Below are positions 42,816 to 51,435 of a DNA stretch of 54,062 nucleotides, piece by piece. The position numbers and the translations under genes are program-made. The DNA comes from Okeania sp. SIO2B3. Lineage in GTDB: Bacteria > Cyanobacteriota > Cyanobacteriia > Cyanobacteriales > Microcoleaceae. Under the pieces are notes generated by a model that was not told the DNA's origin, did not search any database, and was given only the letters and a program-made list of their open reading frames with translations. Position 1 is the first letter of the stretch. Every line of letters begins with the position of its first letter. The stretch is from assembly GCF_010672525.1 (NCBI RefSeq), contig NZ_JAAHGH010000044.1, forward strand, positions 1-54,062, written 5' to 3'.

Positions 42816-42974
42816 TATCATGTCCGGATAATTAGTGATAAAAAAACTTTCTCTTTCTTCTTCTTTCTACCCTCCTGACTCCTGAGTTCCCCTCCTGGGA
42901 GGGGGAGGGGCGAGGGGTGGGTTGACTCCTGACTCCTTCGTCGTTTATTTATAACTGTTCAACCGGACATGATA
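42816..42974. mobile_element. TATCATGTCC element, intact copy with TTA target duplication
   Basis: Terminal inverted repeat TATCATGTCCGG...CCGGACATGATA. TTA lies directly outside both ends (42813-42815 and 42975-42977). The interior has GATAATTAGTGATAAAAAAACTTTC, GACTCCT heptamers and a 37-base GC-rich unit at 42887-42923. Length 159 bases, no ORF. Confidence 0.85.
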
Positions 42975-43144
42975 TTATTTGACTTTGAAATTAATTTTAA
43001 TCAGGAGATTATAGATAGAGAAGTTGACAGGTTTATGAACTAGATAATAGTTTATAGTTTTGATGAAATAAATTAAATTACTTTATTTTGCTTTGGATTA
43101 TGTCTAGCTACTTAACTTATTTTTTTTAATATTGCACGGTTTTT

Positions 43145-43275
43145 TTATAGTGTAGCAGAAGGAATAAAGAAGAAGGAATTTAGTTATCTAGGAGGGAAGG
43201 AAGAAGGAAAAATATTGCTTTGTCTGAGTTTTAGCTTTTGATATGTCTGCGCCCTTTCCTTCGACTGCTGTATAT
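43145..43275. repeat. Small inverted-repeat element, TAGCAGAAGGAA family, copy 2
   Basis: Bounded by TAGTGTAGCAGAAGGAA and TTCCTTCGACTGCTGTATA, with the shared interior ATTGCTTTGTCTGAGTTTTAGC. The rest of the 951-base spacer before the ferredoxin gene (42692-43642) contains only AT-rich DNA besides the TATCATGTCC element. Confidence 0.6.
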
Positions 43276-43642
43276 TTCTAGCATGGCTATTTAAGTTTGT
43301 GTTGAAGTAAAGCTAAGAAATAAAAAATTATCATAAATCAAAGATGATTTTGAAATTTATTTTCTAGATAAAATTACTTTTAGATTTTCTTGAATTAGTA
43401 ATACCTGCTGTTAATAAAAATTCTATTTGAATAAAAAATACTTCTAAAGATAAAAATAAGTTTTCTCTCAGTTAAGTGATTTTTGAATATTGAAAAATTT
43501 TGTCACTATTAGGATTGTAAAATTTTGTTTCATTTTGGAGAATTAACGTTGCCCTCAATCTCTAAAAGGGCTAATATACATAGGATTTCATAAAATCAAG
43601 GAGCCTAAATTCCTCTCTGGAATTAAATCTACAAATTACAAT

Positions 43643-43981
43643 ATGTCAAAGACTTATACTGTTGAAATTCACCACCAGGGACAAACTCACACTATTGAGG
43701 TGCCAGAGGATAAAAAAATATTAAAGGTTGCTGAGGAGGAGTATGGACTAGATTTGCCTAACTCTTGCAATGCAGGGGTTTGTACAACCTGTGCAGCCCA
43801 AATTCTTGGAGAGGGTACTGTAGATCAAGCTGATGGTATGGGAGTTAGTCCAGAACTTCAAAAAGAGGGTTATGTTTTATTATGTGTTGCCTATCCTCGG
43901 TCTAATTTAAAGATAGAAACTGGAAAGGAAGATGAGGTTTACGACCGTCAATTTGGTGCTTCACAAATAGCTTCAAAATGA
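43643..43981 (+). CDS. [2Fe-2S] ferredoxin, plant type
   Basis: 112 aa soluble electron carrier. Cluster ligands are Cys42, Cys47 and Cys50 (CNAGVCTTC) and Cys81 (LLCVAYP). It differs from photosynthetic PetF (CRAGACSTC) and has about 16 extra C-terminal residues (EDEVYDRQFGASQIASK), so it is more likely one of the minor ferredoxins than the main PSI acceptor. It stands alone. Confidence 0.92.
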   Translation: MSKTYTVEIHHQGQTHTIEVPEDKKILKVAEEEYGLDLPNSCNAGVCTTCAAQILGEGTVDQADGMGVSPELQKEGYVLLCVAYPRSNLKIETGKEDEVYDRQFGASQIASK

Positions 43982-43995
43982 ATGAAAAGGAAGAC

Positions 43996-44184
43996 TTCAA
44001 CAATTAATAATTAATAATTAATAATTAATAATTACCTCTTCTTTATCAAGGAGAGGATTGACGCGGTAGGGATTTTTTTTTCTTCTCTTGGTCGATTGGA
44101 TATGGCGAGGAGAACTCCCCCATTCCTCGACCGCTTTTTTATCCTTTAAAGGAGAGACTTTAAACCTTAATTATTCGGTAAATA
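43996..44184 (-). mobile_element. AATTATTCGG/TTGTTGAA element, second full copy
   Basis: In reverse orientation it matches the element inside the DUF262 gene: TTACCGAATAATTAAGGTTTAAAG, CCAATCGACCAAGAGAAGAAAA, then the TAATTAT tandem and TTGTTGAA. It lies between the ferredoxin gene and the next small gene. No ORF. Confidence 0.75.
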
Positions 44185-44239
44185 AAGTTTATTTCGTAAA
44201 CTAATTAAATTAAAATTGTACTGATAACTGATAACTGAA

Positions 44240-44434
44240 ATGACTACTCACTTTATTAATGCTGAAATTGACCTACAAGAATCACCAAATAAACTCACTC
44301 AAGAAATTGAAAAAGAGTTAGAAAAACGTGGTGAACCTCTACGTTGGGCAGTGACAAAGATAGATACAGAAAAACAACAAGCTCATGTAGAAGCTGTTGT
44401 AATTGAATCAGAAAGTTTAAGCACTAATTCTTAA
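44240..44434 (+). CDS. Small conserved hypothetical protein
   Basis: 64 aa, acidic, soluble: MTTHFINAEIDLQESPNKLTQEIEKELEKRGEPLRWAVTKIDTEKQQAHVEAVVI. The alternation suggests a small alpha/beta fold. I recall similar short proteins in filamentous cyanobacteria but no function. ATG 44240 follows ACTGATAACTGAA. Confidence 0.6.
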   Translation: MTTHFINAEIDLQESPNKLTQEIEKELEKRGEPLRWAVTKIDTEKQQAHVEAVVIESESLSTNS

Positions 44435-44599
44435 TTAGTTATTCATGCTTTTTGATTGATAATTGTTGAGTGTAGGGTTAGGTATTATCGTAAATAAACC
44501 TAACCTAAAATTATTTTTAATAGAGTTGAAAAATTAGCTTTCCTGCTGAAATTATTGAATCAAAAACTTGTTAAAACTTTTGAACTTACTTTTTGACTT

Positions 44600-45667
44600 T
44601 TGACCTTCGACTTAAAACCTTATACAGTAGTCTTAATTATTCCCACTGGTATCGGTGCATCTATTGGTGGTTATGCTGGAGATGGTCTACCAGTGGCACG
44701 AGCGATCGCGCAAACTTGCGACCTCTTAATTACTCACCCCAATGTTCTGAATGGGGCACAACTCTATTGGCCATTATCTAATACTCTCTATGTAGAAGGC
44801 TATGCCCTTGACAAATTTGCTCAGGGATGGTATGGATTACAACCTGTACATCAAAACCGAGTGGGTTTAATCCTTGACCAAGGCATTGAACCAGAATTGC
44901 AACTGCGCCATTTACAAGCTGCGGATGCGACTAGAGCAACTTTAGGGCTAAATCTCACAGATTATATAATTACAGATGTCCCACTAGAAGTACAATTACA
45001 ACAATCTGATTCTGGAGCATCCTGGGGCACCATAGCTAATTCAGATAGTTTGCTACGAGCTGCGGAAACTCTAATTCACAAAGCTAAAGCAGAAGCGATC
45101 GCTGTTGTTGCCAGATTTCCCGATGATGAAGGTAGTACAGGATTACAACTATATCGCCACGGACAAGGAGTTGACCCTTTAGCTGGTGCAGAAGCAGTTA
45201 TTAGTCATTTGATTGTCAAAACTTTTCAGGTTCCCTGCGCTCATGCTCCTGCTTTATTACCTCTACCCTTAGACCCTAACTTATCGCCTCGGTCTGCTGC
45301 CGAAGAAATTGGTTACACATTTTTGCCTTGTGTATTGGTGGGGTTGAGTCGAGCGCCACAATTAGTAAAAACAAAAGATAGTCCCCTACCCCCTAATACT
45401 ATTTTGGCAAAACAAGTAGATGCTGTAGTTGTACCTGCTACTGCTTGTGGTGGTAGTGCAATAATGAGTTTCAGTCAAACTCCAGCGCAAATTGTTGCCG
45501 TCAGAGAAAATCAAACTCAAATGCAAGCTTCACCAGAAAGTTTGGGGATAAAAGCATTAGAGGTTAATTCATATTTGGAGGCGTTGGGGGTATTAGTTGC
45601 TCATCGAGCTGGTATTAGTTCAGAAGCATTAAGGCCAGAAATATTACCTATTGCCAAAATTCAGTAG
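44600..45667 (+). CDS. DUF3326 family protein
   Basis: 355 aa soluble protein that fits DUF3326: VLIIPTGIGASIGGYAGDGLPVARAIAQTCDLLITHPNVLNGAQ at the N-terminus and DGVVVPATACGG-like VDAVVVPATACGGSAIMSF near residue 285. Length and domain cover the whole ORF. The start appears to be TTG 44600; no ATG exists upstream in frame before the repeats. Function is unknown; the glycine-rich N-terminus suggests an enzyme. Confidence 0.8.
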   Translation: MTFDLKPYTVVLIIPTGIGASIGGYAGDGLPVARAIAQTCDLLITHPNVLNGAQLYWPLSNTLYVEGYALDKFAQGWYGLQPVHQNRVGLILDQGIEPELQLRHLQAADATRATLGLNLTDYIITDVPLEVQLQQSDSGASWGTIANSDSLLRAAETLIHKAKAEAIAVVARFPDDEGSTGLQLYRHGQGVDPLAGAEAVISHLIVKTFQVPCAHAPALLPLPLDPNLSPRSAAEEIGYTFLPCVLVGLSRAPQLVKTKDSPLPPNTILAKQVDAVVVPATACGGSAIMSFSQTPAQIVAVRENQTQMQASPESLGIKALEVNSYLEALGVLVAHRAGISSEALRPEILPIAKIQ

Positions 45668-45675
45668 TACAGCGC

Positions 45676-45758
45676 TTCGCGCAGGCAACAGGCAACAGGC
45701 AACAGGCAACAGGCAACAGGCAACCCACCCCTCGCCCCTCCCCCTCCCAGGAGGGGAA
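45676..45758 (+). repeat. GGCAACA heptamer tandem followed by a 37-base GC-rich unit
   Basis: About six GGCAACA units (45683-45724) end directly in AACCCACCCCTCGCCCC...CAGGAGGGGAA (45722-45758). The same 37-base unit, reversed, sits within GACTCCT or CTCCTGT tandems at 42887-42923 and 49518-49554. Confidence 0.75.
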
Positions 45759-45890
45759 TAAAAAACTTATCTTATAAGACTTTTAGCTATTGGGTAGTTC
45801 CTGCAATTTGTAAATATACCAGCACGCACTGCTATACCATCCTATACAATAGTTAAATATAAAATCTAAACTTAATTTAATGGCGGACAA

Positions 45891-46481
45891 GTGACAGAGC
45901 AAATTCCTGAAAATCCAGAAATCGAGCCTCTAACTCGTACTCAAGTATTGGTGGCAATGGGAGTAACAGCATTAGTATTACTGGCAATCTCTAAAACCTG
46001 TTTGCTACTTGGTGTTGATTTATTACCTGTGAGTTGGAATCCCAGAGCATTATTGTGGGGAGTAGCGATCGCTTTAGGTATTACTATTGCCAGTTCCTTA
46101 GTTTATCGCATTTGGCCAACTTATCGTCGTAGTGCAGATCAATATCTTAAATTAGTTGTGACTCCTTTGTTATGGCCCGATTTAATCTGGTTGGGATTAC
46201 TACCAGGATTGAGTGAAGAATTATTATTTCGAGGTGTAATTTTGTCTGCCTTGGGATTGGATACAGTGGCATTAATTGCTTCAAGTATTTTCTTTGGTGT
46301 TTTACATTTGAGCGGTAAGCAACAATGGCCTTATATGGTTTGGGCAACAATAGTTGGAATGGTGTTGGGATATAGTGCCTTAGTAACAGGTAATTTATTA
46401 ATACCAATTATCGCGCACATTTTGACAAATTTGATTTCTAGCAGTATGTGGAAATGGGAACATAATTACCAAGAGTCTTAA
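45891..46481 (+). CDS. CPBP family intramembrane metalloprotease
   Basis: 196 aa with about five membrane helices. The Abi/CPBP active-site signature SEELLFRG (Glu109, Glu110, Arg114) is followed by FGVLHLSG and LIPIIAHILTN, which supply the conserved histidines. GTG start at 45891. Members act as CAAX-like or bacteriocin-immunity proteases; the role here is unknown. Confidence 0.88.
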   Translation: MTEQIPENPEIEPLTRTQVLVAMGVTALVLLAISKTCLLLGVDLLPVSWNPRALLWGVAIALGITIASSLVYRIWPTYRRSADQYLKLVVTPLLWPDLIWLGLLPGLSEELLFRGVILSALGLDTVALIASSIFFGVLHLSGKQQWPYMVWATIVGMVLGYSALVTGNLLIPIIAHILTNLISSSMWKWEHNYQES

Positions 46482-46836
46482 CAAAGTCAGAAGTCAGAAG
46501 TTAAAAGTCAGAAGTTAACCCACCCCTAACCATGACCGTGGAGGGGAAGTAGGGGATTTGAGCTTCACTCCAAAAAATATTTGGCCTTAAAAGGCGGGGG
46601 TTGCGCGACCTATATTATTTTGATAAAAAGTTTAATAATTATGGTTCAAACTGATAATTTTACTCTCAGATTTGGCTTTCTAATTTAATTATAGTAATCC
46701 TAAATCATTCGCGATAATTTTATTGTTTTGGTGTTTCTTATTCCCTATTCCCTATTCCCTATTTCCTATTCCCTAAGATTTACAATATCTCACAACTCAA
46801 ATAAGATTGCTATGTATAGAGATTTAATAATTTAAA
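46482..46836. repeat. Repeat-rich spacer after the CPBP gene
   Basis: 46490-46520 has AAGTCAG heptamers, 46516-46547 a diverged GC-rich unit, 46548-46629 the roughly 80-base repeat also at 10870-10955 (GCCTTAAAAGGCGGGG...TATTTTGATAAAA), and 46738-46774 a TTCCCTA heptamer tract. No gene in the spacer. Confidence 0.6.
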
Positions 46837-48513
46837 ATGACAGAATCAGGGTTTGACTTTAGCCACTACTATACATATCAAGAAGTGGTGAATTTTTTGT
46901 ATCAAATGAGTGAAAGTAATCCCCATTTGATTGAGTTAGAAGTTATTGGTAAAAGCTACGGCGGACTGGATATTTTCTTAGCTACTGTTACTAACCAAAA
47001 TACAGGAAAAGCAAAAGAAAAACCTGGATATTGGATTGATGCTAATATTCATGCTGGAGAAGTTACAGGTTCTGCTGTTGCTCTATATATTATTTATCAC
47101 CTACTTAATAATTACGCTAGGGAACCTCAAATTACTCGTTTATTAGACAACTACACAGTTTATGTATTACCTCGTATTGCTGTTGATGGAGCAGAACAAT
47201 ATTTAACAACTCCCCAAAGATTGCGATCGAGTATTCGTCATTATCCATATCCCGAAGAACGCGACGGACTCCACTGGGAAGATGTAAATGGGGATGGGTT
47301 AATTTTGCAGATGCGACTCAAGGATGACTGTGGAGCGTGGAAAATTTCGCCAGAAGACCATAGAATAATGGTGCGTCGTGAACCCGATGAATTTGGAGGC
47401 ATTTACTACACTATTCTCCAAGAGGGAATCATCAAAAACTATAACGGTTACGATATTAAAATTGCTCCTGTACTAGAAGGAATGGATTTTAATCGCAACT
47501 ATCCTTATGAATGGCAACCGGAGGGAAAACAAACAGGTGCTGGAGATTTTCCTTTTTCTGAACCGGAAACTCGTGCTGTAGCAGAATTTTGGCGCGAGCA
47601 TTCTAATATTAATGGTTTCATTAGTTATCATACCTTTTCTGCGGTAATTTTACGTCCTTATAGTATTTATCCAGATGACCGCTTACCTGTGGAGGATTTG
47701 GAAATTTACGAGTTGATTGGGGAAAAGGGTACTGAAATTACTGGTTATGAATGTGTTTCGGTTTATCATAACTTTTGCTATCCTGCTAACCGGAAGACTT
47801 ATGGTGGGATGGATGATTATTGTTACGATCGCTTTGGTTGGTTTGGTTTTGTTATAGAGCTTTGGGATGCACCTACGGCAGCAGGTGTTCAGAAGGAAGA
47901 TTATGTTAAGTGGTTACAACGCCATCCTGTTTCAGACGATTTGAAATTGATGCAGTGGAATGATGAAAAGTTAGGTGGGAAGGGTTTTATTGACTGGCAA
48001 CTGTTTGAACATCCACAACTAGGTACTGTAGAAATTGGTGGATGGAATCATAAGGAGGTTTGGCAAAATGCTCCTGTAGAATATTTACCAAAGTTGTGCG
48101 AGCAACATTGTCAGTTTGCTATTTCTCATGCTTTGATGTCACCTCATTTGGCAGTTAGTCAGACGGTAGTTGAGCATCAGGGTGGTGATATTTATTTGGT
48201 AGTGGTGCAGTTGGAAAATCAGGGATTTTTGCCTACTTATACCAGTGAAAAAGCGAGGGAAGGAAAAAGTGTTCGACCTATAGAGGTGATGTTGACTTTG
48301 CCTGAAAATGTAGTGTTGCTTAGTGGGAAGCAGTTACAGGAAATAGGTCATTTGGAGGGGCGATCGAATAAAGCTTTTGCTAATTCTGCTGGAGGTAATG
48401 ATTATCGTTGTCATGTTGAGTGGGTGATTAAAGGTTTTGCTGGTTGTGAAATTGAAATGACGGCGCGGGGGCAACGTGCGGGTGTGGTGAGAACTGTGAT
48501 TACTTTAAAATAA
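46837..48513 (+). CDS. M14 family zinc carboxypeptidase
   Basis: 558 aa. The zinc site is His72-x-x-Glu75 (NIHAGEVTGSA) plus His265 (ISYHTFSA), with catalytic Glu341 in FVIELWDAP. NRNYPYEWQ supplies the Asn-Arg substrate contact. The C-terminal 150 residues form a beta-rich extension (GGDIYLVVVQLENQGFLPTYTSEKA). No signal peptide is visible, so it may be cytosolic. Substrate unknown. Confidence 0.9.
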   Translation: MTESGFDFSHYYTYQEVVNFLYQMSESNPHLIELEVIGKSYGGLDIFLATVTNQNTGKAKEKPGYWIDANIHAGEVTGSAVALYIIYHLLNNYAREPQITRLLDNYTVYVLPRIAVDGAEQYLTTPQRLRSSIRHYPYPEERDGLHWEDVNGDGLILQMRLKDDCGAWKISPEDHRIMVRREPDEFGGIYYTILQEGIIKNYNGYDIKIAPVLEGMDFNRNYPYEWQPEGKQTGAGDFPFSEPETRAVAEFWREHSNINGFISYHTFSAVILRPYSIYPDDRLPVEDLEIYELIGEKGTEITGYECVSVYHNFCYPANRKTYGGMDDYCYDRFGWFGFVIELWDAPTAAGVQKEDYVKWLQRHPVSDDLKLMQWNDEKLGGKGFIDWQLFEHPQLGTVEIGGWNHKEVWQNAPVEYLPKLCEQHCQFAISHALMSPHLAVSQTVVEHQGGDIYLVVVQLENQGFLPTYTSEKAREGKSVRPIEVMLTLPENVVLLSGKQLQEIGHLEGRSNKAFANSAGGNDYRCHVEWVIKGFAGCEIEMTARGQRAGVVRTVITLK

Positions 48514-48722
48514 TTGGCGTTGCTGAATGATTTGATGATTTTTAGTAGTTAGTAGTTACAGCAGATTCTATTAAGCCTGAGGTACACCCCATCGCGGGCA
48601 AGATGCCCATTTCACAAAACTATTAAAATCATCCCGCATTTATGCAACTCCTGAAATCTGGTTATACAATTGACACTGTGTTATGAGATTAACATACAGG
48701 AGTTTTATTATTTTTATTTCTA
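48514..48722. other. Spacer with a solitary GGCGTTGCTGAAT end
   Basis: GGCGTTGCTGAAT (48517-48529) begins three bases after the M14 stop and matches the ends of the element at 21530-21738; no partner end follows. CACCCCATCGCGGGC and AACTCCTGAAATCTGG follow without clear structure. Confidence 0.5.
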
Positions 48723-48725
48723 TTA

Positions 48726-49006
48726 TATCATGTTCGGATAATCAGTGATATCATGTCCGGTAGCATCGGTATTGCATAGAGAAGGTCAGGAAGAAGGAAG
48801 AAGTAGGGGCGAACAGCAGTTTACTTCACAATATGACGGTAGATATTTCTCCAATCTTTATACACAAACGATACCAACGGACATGATATGATAAAAAAAC
48901 TTTATCCCTTTTCACCTTTCCTTTTCTTCCCTTCTGCCTTCTGCCTTCTGCCTTCTGCCTTCTGCCTTCCTTCCTCCAAAGTGTAAGTATTCAACCGAAC
49001 ATGATA
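48726..49006. mobile_element. TATCATGTCC element, outer copy, TTA target duplication
   Basis: Left end TATCATGTTCGG (48726), right end CCGAACATGATA (to 49006); TTA flanks both (48723-48725 and 49007-49009). After removing the inner element the interior reads GTGATAAAAAAACTTTATCCC, as in the copy at 42816. It also has a CTTCTGC heptamer tract (48932-48970). The right-hand TTA is the stop codon (TAA on the minus strand) of the zinc-ribbon gene. Confidence 0.85.
48749..48888. mobile_element. TATCATGTCC element nested in another copy, TGA target duplication
   Basis: 140 bases with ends TATCATGTCCGGTAGCATCG and CGATACCAACGGACATGATA. TGA is repeated on both sides (48746-48748 and 48889-48891). Removing it restores GTGATAAAAAAAC, the interior of the outer element. 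The inner sequence differs from the outer one except at the ends, so it is a second subtype; the solitary end at 37177 (TATCATGTCCGCACTTGATCGTTTGTG) belongs to this subtype. Confidence 0.85.
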
Positions 49007-49279
49007 TTAGGCAATGCCAAGTAAGTTCATAACTGTTTTTTCTTCATGCAAGTGGGTTTCTACATTTCTGTAGGCAGTTTTGATTGCGACTTGACAAGAA
49101 TGTTCACGAAAACTGTTTAAAATAATTTGTTTTTTGAGCTGATCTACTAAATTTGGCATTTCTGCCTTACAGTGCGAACAATACCAATAAATTTGGGAAT
49201 TACGACTATGACGCAGCATTTGAGTAGAGCAACAAGGACAGTTATTCATGGCTAAATTATGATTATTTTCAAACTTCAC
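49007..49279 (-). CDS. Small zinc-ribbon protein
   Basis: 90 aa (80 if ATG 49249 is used, giving MNNCPCC...). It has a CPCC...CSHC four-cysteine ribbon: NNCPCCSTQMLRHSRNSQIYWYCSHCKAEMP. The second half is helical (VDQLKKQIILNSFREHSCQVAIKTAYRNVETHLHEE). Probably a nucleic-acid or protein-binding regulator; I do not know the family. Its stop codon falls within the target duplication of the adjacent element. Confidence 0.65.
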   Translation of the reverse strand: MKFENNHNLAMNNCPCCSTQMLRHSRNSQIYWYCSHCKAEMPNLVDQLKKQIILNSFREHSCQVAIKTAYRNVETHLHEEKTVMNLLGIA

Positions 49280-49321
49280 AAACTGAAAAAAACTTAGGAT
49301 TAAATTGAAAGTTTAGTTAAT

Positions 49322-49606
49322 TAGGGCTTGCTGATTAATTCTAAAAGTATTTACAGATAAAGGTTTGAGCCTTTTTTTTGCCTTTAAAAAGTGCCTGGTA
49401 TTACGTCTAAAACCCTCAAAAAGGAGCGTATGTTAGGCGCATAGTTGGGCAGAAAAATCATTCTTACAATTCTTACTCCTACCTCCTCGCTCGTACCCAT
49501 TTCTCCTGTCTCCTGTCTTCCCCTCCTGGGAGGGGGAGGGGCGAGGGGTGGGTTGTCTCCTGTCTCCTACCCTCATCCATAAGACTAGTGAAGCGCAAAC
49601 CCTAAT
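49322..49606. mobile_element. Small element with TTAGGGTTTG ends, copy 2
   Basis: Left end TTAGGGCTTGCTGATTAA, right end GCAAACCCTAATTA. Collinear with 37330-37556: TAAAAGTATTTACAGATAAAGG, GTTAGGCGCATAGTTGGGCAGAAAAATC, CTCCTGTCTCC, CCTCATCCATAAGAC. A 37-base GC-rich unit (49518-49554) has been added inside the CTCCTGT tandem. Confidence 0.75.
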
Positions 49607-50530
49607 TATTTCTAAATACAAAAGTTATTTAATGTAAGGTTTGTATTTAGAGAGAATGAAAAATTGATAGGAAGAACTACAGTCATTGGGATAACTATAT
49701 TTAACTAAACTTTCTGAAATAAAGTTTCTACATTTCTTCTAAGATTGAATTGGCTAGATTACTAAAACTGTTAATCGTAGTTCTAGTTTCAGAGAATACT
49801 GATATGAAAAAATCTAGTTATAACTAGATAATTATTAAGTTTTGACTATTAGTAGTAATGATTGAATTGCATAAGTAATTCTGCTGATCGAAAGCAAATC
49901 AGTATTTGATTTTCAATGCTTCCCTTAAGGATATTCGTGTGAAAAATGTTTAAAATCTATCAAGTTATACATTTATTAGTGGAACTTAATTGCTAATGAT
50001 ACATTAAGCAAAAGTAAATTGTGTATCAAATTTAGCCATCTTCAAAAATAATTAGTATTTCAGATCAAGAAATAAATTCAAAGTGCATATTTACTCAAGT
50101 ATTTTAGTTACAAAATATACAGTTTATAGCAATTTTCAACTAAAGTTAATATTCTTGCATTAGAAGTACTATTTCCTATTGCTTGATTATTCCTTTTTTC
50201 TGGAAATTGTCTAATTCACTTTTTCCTACAAATACTTAAAGTAGTTTTAGAGTTGATGAGGTACAAAATTTTAGGACTTTAGGGAGTAGGGAAAAAAAGA
50301 TTAATCTTAAAACCCACATTCCGCACGTCAATTTGTAGCATTAAAAGTAGTATATAAATCCGTAGCTTGGTAGGTATTTATACTATGCAAATCATCTCAA
50401 TTACTTTTTTCGTCGATCAAATTCTGAGTAAAAAATTTACGCATAAATACTTGCTCGATGGTGTACTCGATCGCGACAGCTATGATTTTCTTCTCAAATT
50501 CTGTCTCCTGTCTCCTGACTCCTGACTCCT
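49607..50530. other. AT-rich spacer without a recognisable gene
   Basis: About 0.9 kb with no supported coding region. A 44-codon frame from ATG 50384 (MQIISITFFVDQILSKKFTHKYLLDGVLDRDSYDFLLKF) runs into a CTCCTGA tandem; it could be the start of a gene cut off by that repeat, but I cannot confirm it. The rest shows nothing. Confidence 0.4.
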
Positions 50531-50760
50531 TCTTCCTGTACTGTTCTTCTTGACCTTCACGGTAACGCTGACATACCTCACAACGACGACCATAAAATTA
50601 AAGCTCTTGCTAAACTATGACGACTTTCACCACGATTGAGTTGGGTTAAAATGCGACGACGATCAGCCTCATCATCTACATAATTGAGCAAATACAAAAT
50701 TGGTGACATTCTTTTTTCAAATTTGCTTAACACTTGAATGATTGATTTGTCAACTGCCAA
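50531..50760 (-). pseudogene. tnpA: Tn3-family transposase, C-terminal fragment with frameshift
   Basis: MSPILYLLNYVDDEADRRRILTQLNRGESRHSLARAL is the C-terminal signature of Tn3 transposases. The frame then slips by one base near 50600 and resumes YGRRCEVCQRYREGQEEQY, the next family segment, before running into GGAGTCA tandem repeats. Only about 70 of roughly 1000 residues remain. The matching transposon ends are not visible. Confidence 0.75.
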
Positions 50761-51340
50761 AAGTCTTAAATTTAAGAAAAAAACATCTGTAAAAATAATA
50801 AATATCTATTGATATATAAATATCTTCATCAAATCTTTACAAGAATTCATTATTATTTAAAGATTTGATGAAGATGAGAAAAAATTGATGTTTTTTCAAA
50901 AAAAAAGTTAATAATAGTAAGTATGAATTTCAACTAACTTATAGTAACCTCAACTAAGTAACCTAGATATATCTGTTATGTCTTTTGTAGTCAAGCATAG
51001 CAGATTTTTTATTCTTGCAGACACTATGAAGTACATCATATCTGTATCAACCCAAACAACCGATTTAACTCCCCCGGCGGGAAGTCCCGCGCTCTCCCGT
51101 TTTGCTAGCGCAGAACTGCGTTAACGGCTGTCGCCGACATGTTTGCGGAGCATTCCGTCAGGAAAAGGCGGAGCAAGTGCGGCAGCTATTAGGGGAGCGG
51201 AGGGATGGGAAAGCCGGGCGTTGTATTTGTTGTTCCTCAGCGAATTTTTTCTTTATTCTCTTTATAGAATACATATTATAGTTATTTTACTATAGTTATT
51301 GACAATTGCAAATATAGTCACTATAATTGTTACCAACACA
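50761..51340. other. Spacer with GC-rich mobile debris
   Basis: 50761-51060 is AT-rich; a direct repeat TCAAATCTTTA/AAAGATTTGATGAAGAT (50827-50874) can pair. 51070-51230 is a GC-rich island: CCCCCGGCGGGAAGTCCCGCG, AACTGCGTTAACGGC, and another TTTGCGGAGCATTCCGTCAGGAAAA repeat (51142-51166). It resembles debris of IS ends. No gene. Confidence 0.5.
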
Positions 51341-51435
51341 GGGGGAGGACATCACCTCTGTTAAAACAGCGGCCAAGATTTATCTGGCTGAAGAATCCCG
51401 CTTTGTCGCGCTTGCGCAACGTCGGGAGTATGTCA
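51341..51435 (+). ncRNA. TnpB guide RNA-like right end, copy 4 (partial)
   Basis: GGGGGAGGACATCACCTCTG...AAGAATCCCGC, then CGTCGGGAGTATGTCAA. The final 45 bases follow the GAATCCCGC...GTCGGGAGGATGTCAA layout of the copy at 23941-23984. It ends on the stop codon of the Lin0512 gene, which runs the other way. Confidence 0.5.

Noticed and set aside
43145-43275. Possible terminator or attenuator before the ferredoxin gene
   Set aside because: The inverted ends match the element at 14124-14216, so this is a dispersed repeat rather than a gene-specific signal.
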